Origin: Thalassospiraceae bacterium
GTDB taxonomy: Bacteria > Pseudomonadota > Alphaproteobacteria > Rhodospirillales > Magnetovibrionaceae
NCBI GenBank assembly: GCA_030637845.1
Contig: DAOWFT010000177.1
Span: 1 to 6,947, forward strand
Reading direction: 5' to 3'
DNA length: 6,947 nucleotides
A program made the position numbers and the translations under genes. Positions 1 through 6,075 of the stretch are shown in pieces. Within the stretch, counting starts at the first letter, position 1. Each line of letters opens with the position of its first letter. The notes beneath the pieces were generated by a model. That model saw only the letters and a list, made by a program, of their open reading frames with translations, searched no databases and was not told the origin of the DNA.

Positions 1-504
1 AATACTCTTACGGTAGAGCCCGGCATATATATTATTCACGGGGGAAGTCTAACCATTAACGGCAACGCGAGCTTTAATGCGCCCGGGGTTACTATAATTG
101 TTAATGATGGCAAGGTTACAATGAACGGTGGTGCCACGGTTAACTGGTCGGCACCAACAGTCAGTGATTACAGCGGAATAGCTAGTACCGGAATTGATAA
201 TTACATAGATAAAGATTATACCAATTACACCGGAATAGCCCTTTACCAGAGCGCCGCCAGTGGCAGCGGCAACACTCGCGATGTGGGTCTTAATGGTGGG
301 GCAAACGCCAATGTTTCCGGCGCGGTTTATGTTCCCAATAACGATATTTCATTTGGCGGCAATGGCGAGGTAATGCCCAGCGGTTGCTTGCAGCTTGTGG
401 GGCAAACGGTTTCATTTGGTGGTAGCGCGCAAATACAAAACCAATGCGCTATGTATGGTGGTAACCCTGTAAATTATGGAGCATCCCCCGGCCTTGTCGA
501 ATAA
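1..504 (+). CDS. TadG-like pilus-assembly protein, C-terminal part (5' truncated)
   Basis: The reading frame is open from base 1 to a TAA at 502-504, giving 167 residues with no start, so the N-terminus lies outside the window. What is visible is a low-charge protein rich in Gly, Asn, Ser and Thr. Short hydrophobic strands alternate with GN/GG turns (for example PGIYIIHGG, LTINGNA, VTMNGGA, ISFGGNGE, VSFGGSAQ). This looks like stacked beta-helix rungs and resembles the C-terminal half of TadG-family proteins of alphaproteobacterial Flp/Tad clusters. Those carry a TadE-like membrane segment at the N-terminus, which cannot be checked here. Two Cys (C89 and C104 of the visible part) could form a disulfide in the periplasm. 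Two TadE-like genes follow directly, which supports a role in pilus assembly or surface attachment. An unrelated beta-helix surface protein remains possible. Confidence 0.62.
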   Translation, partial: NTLTVEPGIYIIHGGSLTINGNASFNAPGVTIIVNDGKVTMNGGATVNWSAPTVSDYSGIASTGIDNYIDKDYTNYTGIALYQSAASGSGNTRDVGLNGGANANVSGAVYVPNNDISFGGNGEVMPSGCLQLVGQTVSFGGSAQIQNQCAMYGGNPVNYGASPGLVE

Positions 505-526
505 ACCAGCCACATTAAAGCCATTT

Positions 527-976
527 ATGACACGCATCGGCGTGCTTGCTCTGTTGCGGAAATTTGCCCGCGCCGAAGGCGGTGTAAGCGCGGTTGAAAT
601 GGCGTTGATTGCGCCTGTGCTGATGATAATCTTCATGGGACTTATAGATTACGGTATCGCCGTATTTAGCAAAATGGAACTAACCGGCTCTGTGCGTTCT
701 GGCGCACAATACGCGCTCATCAAATCAACCGATATGGCGGCCATACAAACAACCATTATCAGTTCATCAAATCTTGATCCTGATAATCTTGTTGTTGATA
801 TGCCGTACAAGACATGCGAATGCAGCGATGGCACATTGGATGCAACCTGCACGGTTGCCTGCCCTTCTGGCACGTTACGTCATTACGTTGTTATTTCAGC
901 TACCTATACCTATGTTCCGTTTTTTTTGCCCAACAACATAACCCTGACCAACGGAAGCACCATCAGGGTTAAATAA
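527..976 (+). CDS. tadE: TadE-like minor pseudopilin (Flp/Tad pilus)
   Basis: A 149-residue protein of the TadE-like family, a prepilin-like component of Flp/Tad pilus machines. A short basic leader ends in GG; the likely prepilin-peptidase site is G19|VSAVE with Glu at +5, followed by a hydrophobic helix at about 22-46 (ALIAPVLMIIFMGLIDYGIA) that would anchor it in the inner membrane. The periplasmic part holds four Cys at 97, 99, 108 and 112 (CxC...CxxxC), probably disulfide-bonded; similar Cys clusters occur in TadE relatives. ATG 527 is preferred because it gives the usual short basic leader. An in-frame ATG at 476 would add 17 residues and overlap the upstream gene by 29 bp; neither start has a strong ribosome site. 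An eight-T run lies at 920-927 inside the gene. It sits 22 bp after the TadG-like gene, so co-transcription is likely. Confidence 0.85.
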   Translation: MTRIGVLALLRKFARAEGGVSAVEMALIAPVLMIIFMGLIDYGIAVFSKMELTGSVRSGAQYALIKSTDMAAIQTTIISSSNLDPDNLVVDMPYKTCECSDGTLDATCTVACPSGTLRHYVVISATYTYVPFFLPNNITLTNGSTIRVK

Positions 977-980
977 GGAA
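975..980 (+). promoter_or_regulatory. Ribosome binding site of the second TadE-like gene
   Basis: AAGGAA lies 12 bases before the ATG at 993 and overlaps the TAA stop (974-976) of the preceding TadE gene. Spacing is a little long. The arrangement suggests translation of the two pseudopilins in sequence from one mRNA. Confidence 0.55.
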
Positions 981-992
981 TATCCGTTAATC

Positions 993-1412
993 ATGGCGCA
1001 TAAAATTGCATCCATCATAAACAAAACACGGAGCTACCTTGCAAATGACCGCGGTGTTGCCGCAGTTGAGTTTGCGATTGTTCTGCCGGTTTTTATTATG
1101 TTGATAATGGGCATTGTTGATTTCGGGCGCATCTATTGGATTAAAAGCGCAATGCAATTTGTGGTCGAACAGTCGACCCGTTATGCCATGGTCAATACGT
1201 CTATTTCTGAGGCCGCCCTTGAAACCTATGCCTATGCCCAAGAAGCCAGCGTCTCCGGCAGTGGCGCAACATTCGAGGCAACCATTGATGCAAGCGGCAC
1301 AGTCAATTACATGACGGTCACCGGGACATATACATTTAGTTTCATTACGCCACTGGTGGGAACCACCTTAACGCTGGATGCCAAATCCGTAACACCCATA
1401 AGCGAAGATTGA
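993..1412 (+). CDS. Second TadE-like pseudopilin (TadE/TadF type)
   Basis: A 139-residue TadE-like protein with the same plan as its upstream neighbour: a basic leader of about 20 residues, a likely prepilin-peptidase site G21|VAAVE with Glu at +5, and a hydrophobic helix at about 24-46 (VEFAIVLPVFIMLIMGIVDF). A Thr/Ser/Gly-rich periplasmic domain follows that should be mostly beta. It has no Cys, unlike the first TadE-like protein, so the two are not recent copies. Tad clusters commonly encode TadE and TadF side by side as minor pseudopilins; this could be TadF, but the family names cannot be separated by eye. The gene starts 16 bp after the previous stop. It is the last gene of the Tad unit here and ends 3 bp from the convergent isomerase gene. 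Confidence 0.83.
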   Translation: MAHKIASIINKTRSYLANDRGVAAVEFAIVLPVFIMLIMGIVDFGRIYWIKSAMQFVVEQSTRYAMVNTSISEAALETYAYAQEASVSGSGATFEATIDASGTVNYMTVTGTYTFSFITPLVGTTLTLDAKSVTPISED

Positions 1413-1431
1413 TAACTACTTTTTATCAATC
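1407..1431. terminator. Hairpin across two convergent stop codons, possible bidirectional terminator
   Basis: GATTGATAA (1407-1415) and TTATCAATC (1423-1431) are perfect 9-bp inverted repeats around a 7-base loop. The left arm contains the TGA of the second TadE gene, and the loop begins with the complement of the isomerase TAG. It is the only candidate for ending both transcripts. The stem is AT-rich and has no clear U-tract on either side, so a terminator role is an inference. Confidence 0.4.
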
Positions 1432-2219
1432 AAATTAAGGCCGGGCAAATTAAGACCGGGCCAGTTAAGACCGGTAAGCGTATCTGTTTTAGGCTTGTAT
1501 TCACAGCCGACCCAGCCATCAAAATCCATTTTATCTATCAGCTTGAATATGGGTAAATAATCCACGTCTCCACTATTGGGCTCACCCCGCCCGGGGCAAC
1601 CGGCAACCTGAAAATGGCGAATGATTGGCATATAGCGCCACACATACCCCATCAAATCCATTCCCTGCATTGCCCCGTGATAAAGATCAAACTGCATGAA
1701 CACGTTATTGATGCCCTCTGTTTCTATTATTTCCGCCGCGTCTTCGGGAAGATTGATAAGATAGCCCGGCATATCGATAGGATTTATTGGCTCAATCAGA
1801 GCCTCAACCCCGTGAAGGCTAAAATGTGATGCTGCGGTTTTGAGGTTTTGCAAAAACGTATTTTCATAAATCTTTTTCTTTTCGCCATCCGGCACTATCC
1901 CGGCAAGAACGTGTATTCTTGGGCAACCAATTATGCGTGCATACTGAGCCGCCTGCTCAACCCCTTCGTTAAATTCGCTTTCCCTGCCGGGAACGCATCC
2001 GATGCCGCGTTCGCCGCCGGCCCAATCACCGGGCGGGGCATTAAACAGCACCACCTGAACCCCGGCATCATCGGCCAATTGGCGAATGGTTTCAGGCTTG
2101 TATTCATAAGGGAACAGGAATTCGACGCCAGCAAACCCGGCCCGAGCGGCGGCGGCAAAGCGCTCCTCGAACGGGTGCTCGGTAAAAAGAAACGAAAGAT
2201 TGGCGGCAAAACGTGTCAT
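1416..2219 (-). CDS. hyi: Hydroxypyruvate isomerase-family TIM-barrel protein
   Basis: A 267-residue cytoplasmic protein of the xylose-isomerase-like TIM-barrel superfamily, close to Hyi/OtnI. Hyi interconverts hydroxypyruvate and tartronate semialdehyde; OtnI isomerises 2-oxo-tetronates. Family landmarks are in order: RFAANLSFLF at 3-12, GVEFLFPY at 31-38, GDWAGGERG at 64-72, IEPIN at 142-146, DLYH at 178-181, RGEPNSG at 211-217 and GWVGCEYKP at 235-243. Glu143 and Glu240 match the two catalytic glutamates of E. coli Hyi; Asp178 and Gln204 are probable metal ligands. The family normally ends near GLxW, here GLNW at 250-253; this protein continues with PGLNLPGLNLIDKK, built by a DNA tandem repeat. 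No strong ribosome site precedes ATG 2219. No glyoxylate or tetronate gene is adjacent, so the substrate is uncertain. Confidence 0.85.
   Translation of the reverse strand: MTRFAANLSFLFTEHPFEERFAAAARAGFAGVEFLFPYEYKPETIRQLADDAGVQVVLFNAPPGDWAGGERGIGCVPGRESEFNEGVEQAAQYARIIGCPRIHVLAGIVPDGEKKKIYENTFLQNLKTAASHFSLHGVEALIEPINPIDMPGYLINLPEDAAEIIETEGINNVFMQFDLYHGAMQGMDLMGYVWRYMPIIRHFQVAGCPGRGEPNSGDVDYLPIFKLIDKMDFDGWVGCEYKPKTDTLTGLNWPGLNLPGLNLIDKK
1431..1475. repeat. Three 15-bp tandem repeats in the 3' end of the isomerase gene
   Basis: Three head-to-tail 15-base units lie at 1431-1445, 1446-1460 and 1461-1475. The first two differ at one base (CAAATTAAGG/ACCGGG); the third differs from the second at three. 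The unit is a multiple of three, so on the minus strand it encodes the five-residue repeat PGLN(W/L) without a frameshift. The first-encoded copy (1461-1475) corresponds to the normal end of the family. Confidence 0.9.
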
Positions 2220-2240
2220 AATAAGATTTGAAGCTTAAAT

Positions 2241-2268
2241 TTGACCATAATTCAAGTACAGATATACT
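2241..2268 (+). promoter_or_regulatory. Likely sigma70-type promoter of hemN
   Basis: TTGACC at 2241-2246 and TATACT at 2263-2268 are separated by 16 bp, each matching the sigma70 consensus at five of six positions. Transcription would begin near 2275, leaving a leader of about 50 bases before ATG 2324. TTGACCATAATTCAA (2241-2255) is an imperfect inverted repeat over the -35 box that recalls an FNR/CRP-type site, but its half-sites are one base too far apart for FNR. On the other strand a weak pair, TTGTGG (2289-2284) and TATATC (2266-2261) with 17-bp spacing, could serve the divergent isomerase gene. Confidence 0.6.
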
Positions 2269-2323
2269 GCGCCTACACCCTACCCACAATAAACCAAACC
2301 CCATAACAAAAGAAAACACAACA

Positions 2324-3685
2324 ATGACATCGGATCTAATTCAGAAATACGACCTGCGCGTTCCCCGCTATACCAGCTACCCCACATCACCCCAATTTAA
2401 CGAACAGATTGATGGTGGTGTTTACAAGCGCTGGTTGGGCGAATTGAACCCAGAAACAGAACTATCGCTATATTTCCACATTCCGTTTTGTGCTGAAATG
2501 TGTTCGTTCTGCGGTTGCTATACCAAAATCGTAAAACGCTACGATCCGGTTGCCGAATACATGGATGCCCTGTTGGCGGAAATAGACCTTGTTGCCGATG
2601 CCTTACCCCAAAACAATGGTAAGCGCATGACAGCCAAGCACCTGCATTGGGGTGGCGGTTCACCGACCATGCTAAAAGGTGATGACTGGATGGCGATAAT
2701 GGAAAAACTTCGCTCGCGCTTTGACGTGGCCGACAACGCAGAAATTGCGGTTGAGCTTGACCCCCGCACGGCAAGCGAAGAATACATCGCCCAACTGGAA
2801 AAAGCCGGCGTCAACCGTGCCTCGATTGGGGTGCAGTCATACCGGGCCAAGGTTCAGGAAGCGATTAACCGCATCCAACCATACGAAACAACTGCGCAGG
2901 TAATCGAATGGCTGCGCGCTCATTCCATCAACCACATAAATATGGATTTAATGTACGGCCTTCCCCACCAGACCGTGGACGAAATGGAAGACATGATAGA
3001 CAGGACGGTTGAATTGCAACCCAACCGCATAGCATTGTTTGGCTATGCCCATGTTCCGTGGATGAAGTCGCATCAAAAACTGATACACGAAGAAGACCTT
3101 CCGGGTACTCAGGAAAGATGGGACCAATTCACCGTGGCCGGTGAAAGATTGGTTGAAAAGGGTTACGTAAAAATTGGTTTTGATCATTTTGCCCACCCCG
3201 ACGACAGCATGGCGCACGCCACCGAAAACAACGAACTGCATAGAAACTTCCAAGGCTACACAACCGACACCGCACCGGCCATGTTGGCCTTTGGCGCATC
3301 GGCCATTGGTTACCTGCCACAGGGTTACGTGCAAAACCTGTTACCGCTAAAAGCATATCGTCAGGCCATTTATTCCGGCGTGCTGCCAACCGCCAAAGGC
3401 ATCTCCATTAATGATGATGACCGAACCCGGCGCGAGATTATCGAGCGCATAATGTGTGATCTTGAGGTTGACCTTGGCGCAGTCGCAAATGAATTTGGTG
3501 GCGACAAGGAAAGTCTGGAAAAAGATCTGGAAAAACTTACCCCGCTTATTGAAGACGGTATCTGTGCCATGGATGGCGATAAGCTGAGCGTGCTCGAAGA
3601 AGGCCGCCCGTTTATTCGTTTGGTCGCAAGCGCGTTTGATGCCTATCTAAAAACCAGCGAAGGCAAGCATTCAAAAGCGGTTTAG
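2324..3685 (+). CDS. hemN: Oxygen-independent coproporphyrinogen III oxidase (HemN)
   Basis: A 453-residue radical SAM enzyme (E. coli HemN has 457) that oxidatively decarboxylates coproporphyrinogen III to protoporphyrinogen IX without oxygen, a late step of haem synthesis in the cytoplasm. The 4Fe-4S motif CAEMCSFCGC has Cys56, Cys60, Cys63 and Cys65 in the CxxxCxxCxC form of true HemN, not HemW-type proteins; Tyr50 in LYFHIPF matches the SAM-contacting Tyr of E. coli. Further landmarks are LHWGGGSPT at 107-115, VELDPR at 143-148, GVQSY at 169-173, YGLPHQT at 211-217, FDHFAHPDD at 286-294 and LHRNFQGYTT at 305-314. The start at 2324 aligns with LIQKY near the E. coli start; an upstream ATG at 2228 would add 32 unlike residues and lies before the promoter. 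The ribosome site is weak and A-rich. Confidence 0.96.
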   Translation: MTSDLIQKYDLRVPRYTSYPTSPQFNEQIDGGVYKRWLGELNPETELSLYFHIPFCAEMCSFCGCYTKIVKRYDPVAEYMDALLAEIDLVADALPQNNGKRMTAKHLHWGGGSPTMLKGDDWMAIMEKLRSRFDVADNAEIAVELDPRTASEEYIAQLEKAGVNRASIGVQSYRAKVQEAINRIQPYETTAQVIEWLRAHSINHINMDLMYGLPHQTVDEMEDMIDRTVELQPNRIALFGYAHVPWMKSHQKLIHEEDLPGTQERWDQFTVAGERLVEKGYVKIGFDHFAHPDDSMAHATENNELHRNFQGYTTDTAPAMLAFGASAIGYLPQGYVQNLLPLKAYRQAIYSGVLPTAKGISINDDDRTRREIIERIMCDLEVDLGAVANEFGGDKESLEKDLEKLTPLIEDGICAMDGDKLSVLEEGRPFIRLVASAFDAYLKTSEGKHSKAV

Positions 3686-4671
3686 TCCAGACTTAAGCGT
3701 TTTCTGATTTCAGCGGCAATATCAAATGATGCGTTAAGCGGTTTATGCGACCAGCTTTCCAGCTTTTTGCTGCCTTCCAATGGACGGGCATAGCCGCTGG
3801 CGTAAAGATCTTTGTGCAATAAACCGTGTTTGTGCGAGGTTAGTTTTTTTGGTGAAAATATATAAAGCGGTTTTTCTGTTCCGGCTGCTTCTGAACACAT
3901 TGAAACGCTATCGCCGGTTACGATTATATGATCGGCCAATGCCAAATACGCCATATAGGGATTGTCGCTTATTTTCCCTTTGGCATCGCCCCATTTGAAA
4001 ACAAACGCCGGAACGCCTTTGATTGCTTCTGCCAATGCGCTTGCGGCATCATCGCTTGTGCGCCTTGAGGTTGTGACCAGCAATGACCCGCCGGCATCAC
4101 CGGCTAGCCCTGCCGCATGGTTGCCCAGCTCCGTTGCCATTTGGGGTGTGAATTTTTTGCGTTTGGTGTCACCGCCAACAATTAACGCAACCAACGGCCC
4201 CGGCAGGTCATCAAACCGCCCTTTCCATTCAATCCTTGCTGCCTCTAACGATTGCAGGGTCACGTTGTGGGGGGCGCCGGTAATTTCAAATCGGTTGGGT
4301 GCCGCGTCCATGGTATCGTGCCTAGGGACACAAATAAGGTCAAAATCATCTTCACCGAATGAACCGGGATACATAATCTGGATTAACGATGTTTGGCCGT
4401 TGTTTAATTCTTTGATTTTACGGGCAACCGGTGCGGTGCGGCGTCCGGCGGCGATTACAATGTCGGGCCACGGGGCGGAAAGGTTTACGCGGGATTTTTG
4501 CGCTACCGCACTGAAAGAAGTCATCAGCATATAATTGGGCAAGGCCGCCGCCGCGGTATATTCAATTTCTTTTATTTCAAATGGAAGCCCGAGCGCGCGC
4601 CCCACGCCCAGCACCTGCGACCTGTTTCCGGCACGATCATCAATAAGAAGCCAAACGCTTTTATTACTCAT
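3682..4671 (-). CDS. ELM1-family protein (DUF1022), GT-B-like, function unknown
   Basis: A 329-residue protein of the mitochondrial fission ELM1 family (formerly DUF1022), common in alphaproteobacteria and named after a plant protein that recruits a dynamin-related protein to mitochondria; the bacterial role is not established. Typical segments are VWLLIDDRAGNRSQ at 6-19, PDIVIAAGRRTA at 69-80, QIMYPG at 98-103, DLICVPRHD at 111-119, ALIVGGD at 162-168, LVTTSRRT at 198-205, ITGDS-like IVTGDSVSMCSEA at 250-262 and KPLYIF at 267-272. The last region resembles the donor-nucleotide side of GT-B glycosyltransferases such as MurG, suggesting an envelope sugar-transfer role (inference). There is no signal peptide or membrane helix. 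ATG 4671 is chosen because GGAAAG (4686-4681) lies 9 bases upstream; a TTG at 4701 would add ten residues but lacks a ribosome site. Its stop overlaps that of hemN. Confidence 0.88.
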   Translation of the reverse strand: MSNKSVWLLIDDRAGNRSQVLGVGRALGLPFEIKEIEYTAAAALPNYMLMTSFSAVAQKSRVNLSAPWPDIVIAAGRRTAPVARKIKELNNGQTSLIQIMYPGSFGEDDFDLICVPRHDTMDAAPNRFEITGAPHNVTLQSLEAARIEWKGRFDDLPGPLVALIVGGDTKRKKFTPQMATELGNHAAGLAGDAGGSLLVTTSRRTSDDAASALAEAIKGVPAFVFKWGDAKGKISDNPYMAYLALADHIIVTGDSVSMCSEAAGTEKPLYIFSPKKLTSHKHGLLHKDLYASGYARPLEGSKKLESWSHKPLNASFDIAAEIRKRLSLD

Positions 4672-4680
4672 TACACTATA

Positions 4681-4686
4681 CTTTCC
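4681..4686 (-). promoter_or_regulatory. Ribosome binding site deciding the ELM1-family start
   Basis: Read on the minus strand, GGAAAG is 9 bases before ATG 4671, which favours this start over the in-frame TTG at 4701. Confidence 0.6.
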
Positions 4687-4718
4687 AATGATTCTGGCCA
4701 ATGATTCTAGCTAGAATC
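4685..4718. promoter_or_regulatory. Palindrome plus direct repeat, candidate operator of the ELM1-family gene
   Basis: CCAATGATTCT occurs at 4685-4695 and again at 4698-4708. The second copy runs into a perfect 16-bp palindrome, GATTCTAGCTAGAATC, at 4703-4718. GATTCT therefore appears three times, twice direct and once inverted. The block lies 14-47 bp upstream of the ELM1-family start, between its ribosome site and any promoter. It could be an operator for a dimeric regulator or an mRNA leader hairpin; no known regulator consensus is recognised. Confidence 0.5.
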
Positions 4719-4893
4719 GGATAAACCCCAGATGCTTAGCACCCTATTTTTAGTGCCCGCCATCACATATGATTAGCCGAATAAGTGCCATAATTACAGA
4801 CATCATAAAAGTATTGTTGACCGAGACCTATAAATTGCCGATTTTTGAGGTAATAATAAGGGCAGAGAAAGCAGATAAACCGGATTTATTGAA

Positions 4894-5253
4894 ATGGTCT
4901 ACACAGCAGACGACACTAGCAAATTTCCAATCGGGGCCAAGTTTTCGGTCGGGCAGGTAATTCACAATACCCTGCTTGATTATCGTGGTGTCATAATTGA
5001 TGTCGACCCACAGTTTCGCGGAACCCATGGGTCGGCAACCACGTCTAGCCCCGGCCCTTCTCGTGTAACCGCATCGAGCAACGGGCCGTGGTATCACGTT
5101 CTTGTTGATGGAACATCGGACTGGGCATATGTGGCCGAACGCAACCTTGAGCCAGATATCGAAGGTGGCCCCATTGACCACCCCGATGTTATTGATTATT
5201 TCGATAAAATGACCGAAAGCGGATACAGCCAGCACCGCAATATTATCAACTGA
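4894..5253 (+). CDS. hspQ: HspQ/YccV-type heat shock (hemimethylated-DNA-binding-domain) protein
   Basis: A 119-residue cytoplasmic protein of the HspQ/YccV family. In enterobacteria HspQ is a small heat-shock protein that binds hemimethylated DNA and acts as a specificity factor for Lon protease. The family pattern is clear: KFSVGQVIHNTLLDYRGVIIDVDP at 16-39, PWYHVLV at 65-71, AYVAERNLEPD at 78-88 and PIDHPDVIDYF at 93-103. The stretch between the DVDP strand and PWYHV (about 43-64) is a Gly/Ser/Thr/Pro-rich linker (SATTSSPGPSRVTASSNG) where relatives carry a more charged segment. About 14 residues precede the domain, slightly longer than the E. coli protein. The ribosome site is weak (GGAT at 4882-4885). 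It may be co-transcribed with pyrE, 41 bp downstream. Assignment to the family is firm; the molecular role in this organism is inferred. Confidence 0.88.
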   Translation: MVYTADDTSKFPIGAKFSVGQVIHNTLLDYRGVIIDVDPQFRGTHGSATTSSPGPSRVTASSNGPWYHVLVDGTSDWAYVAERNLEPDIEGGPIDHPDVIDYFDKMTESGYSQHRNIIN

Positions 5254-5279
5254 ACTTTTCCGTTAACATATTCAATTTC

Positions 5280-5284
5280 AAGGA
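5280..5284 (+). promoter_or_regulatory. Ribosome binding site of pyrE
   Basis: AAGGA lies 10 bases before ATG 5295, a canonical site that fixes the pyrE start. Confidence 0.65.
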
Positions 5285-5294
5285 ACGCCATTTT

Positions 5295-5978
5295 ATGAGC
5301 GCTGACAATACGAAGCCGTCCACCACCCCAACAGGTCTGGAAGCAGCAAAAATACTCCTCGATATAAAAGCCGTAAACTTTCGCCCCGAGGAGCCATACA
5401 TACTCACCTCTGGCTGGGCCAGCCCGGTTTACATTGATTGCCGCTGGCTTATTTCGTTCCCGACCGAGCGTGCCCGGATGATGGATTTGGCGGTTGAGAT
5501 GCTAAAGGCCAATACCGACTTTGCAAAAATAGATGCGTTTGCCGGTGGCGAAACCGCAGGCATCCCCTATTCGGCATGGATTTCACAATTAACCGACAAG
5601 CCCATGCTTTATGTCCGCAAAAAAGCCAAAGGCTTTGGCCGTAATGCCCAAATCGAAGGCAACATGCCCGAGGGAAGCCATGTCTTGTTGGTGGAAGACC
5701 TTGCCACCGATGGCGCCAGCAAAATCACCTTTATTGATGCCCTGCGAAAAGCAGGCGCAACCGTGTCTGATGTGTTCGTGGTATTTTTCTACGGTGCTTT
5801 CCCCGGTGCGCTGGACAGCCTGAAAAAAAGCGGCGTCAATATGCATTATTTGGCGACATGGTGGGACGTTTTGGAAGTTGCGGAAAAGGAAAAATCTTTC
5901 TCGCCCGAGGCCATACAGGGCGTAAGGGATTTTCTTGCCGATCCGCTAAGATGGTCGAAAGACCACGGCGGAAAATAG
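5295..5978 (+). CDS. pyrE: Orotate phosphoribosyltransferase (PyrE)
   Basis: A 227-residue type I phosphoribosyltransferase that joins orotate to PRPP to give orotidine 5'-monophosphate, the fifth step of pyrimidine synthesis, in the cytoplasm. The PRPP-binding motif is VLLVEDLATDGAS at 130-142, with the acidic pair E134-D135. The substrate-facing N-terminal region has LTSGWASPVYIDCR at 37-50, GGETAGIPYSAWI at 84-96, and the flexible catalytic loop RKKAKGFGRNAQIEG at 108-122. These match the longer alphaproteobacterial form of PyrE, and the length is normal for it. The 41-bp gap after hspQ has no terminator, so read-through from hspQ is plausible. No other pyr gene is visible, so the gene is separate from the rest of its pathway here. 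The stop codon lies in a small near-duplication (GAAAATAG at 5971-5978 and 5982-5989). Confidence 0.95.
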   Translation: MSADNTKPSTTPTGLEAAKILLDIKAVNFRPEEPYILTSGWASPVYIDCRWLISFPTERARMMDLAVEMLKANTDFAKIDAFAGGETAGIPYSAWISQLTDKPMLYVRKKAKGFGRNAQIEGNMPEGSHVLLVEDLATDGASKITFIDALRKAGATVSDVFVVFFYGAFPGALDSLKKSGVNMHYLATWWDVLEVAEKEKSFSPEAIQGVRDFLADPLRWSKDHGGK

Positions 5979-6063
5979 GCTGAAAATAGCTTCCAGTTTC
6001 GCAAAGCCCTTTAGTTACAATTTGTTAACCCCGCGGGAATATCTTTTTTAAGTAGCAAACTTT

Positions 6064-6069
6064 AAGGAT
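6064..6069 (+). promoter_or_regulatory. Ribosome binding site deciding a GTG start
   Basis: AAGGAT is directly next to an ATG at 6070, too close to serve it, but 6 bases before an in-frame GTG at 6076. This favours GTG as the start of the small membrane protein. Confidence 0.55.
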
Positions 6070-6075
6070 ATGAAC

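Larger units (their letters stand above)
4672..4893. other. Divergent spacer between the ELM1-family gene and hspQ
   Basis: This 222-bp AT-rich spacer must hold promoters for both flanking genes. Apart from the palindrome/repeat block next to the ELM1-family gene, I see only weak signals. TTGACC (4817-4822) is followed 15 bases later by CCGATTTT (4838-4845), which vaguely recalls a heat-shock promoter upstream of hspQ. TATAAA at 4829-4834 lacks a good -35 partner. A short imperfect hairpin lies at 4739-4756. An open frame from 4769 has no ribosome site and runs into hspQ, so I do not call it. Confidence 0.5.

Noticed and set aside
476..526. Upstream ATG of the first TadE-like gene
   Set aside because: It would add a proline-rich stretch ahead of the usual short basic leader and has no clear ribosome site, though translational coupling cannot be excluded.
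920..927. Eight-T run in the first TadE-like gene, and a similar eight-A run at 6915-6922
   Set aside because: Both frames are intact and encode expected residues, so there is no sign of programmed slippage or frameshift.
2228..2323. A 32-residue N-terminal extension of HemN from ATG 2228
   Set aside because: The extension is unlike the HemN family, the family start aligns with ATG 2324, and the best promoter lies inside the extension.
4739..4756. Possible terminator GCAC...GTGC around a T-rich loop
   Set aside because: It has only six pairs with a bulge and no following T-run, and lies between divergent genes where no transcript needs to end.
4769..4960. Open frame of 63 codons in the spacer before hspQ and running into it
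   Set aside because: It has no ribosome site, overlaps the start of a well-supported gene in another frame, and resembles no family I know.
6015..6051. Promoter or CtrA-type site upstream of the small membrane protein (TTAACC, TTACAA...AATATC)
   Set aside because: The two TTAA boxes are far too distant for a CtrA site, and the -10-like element is poor.
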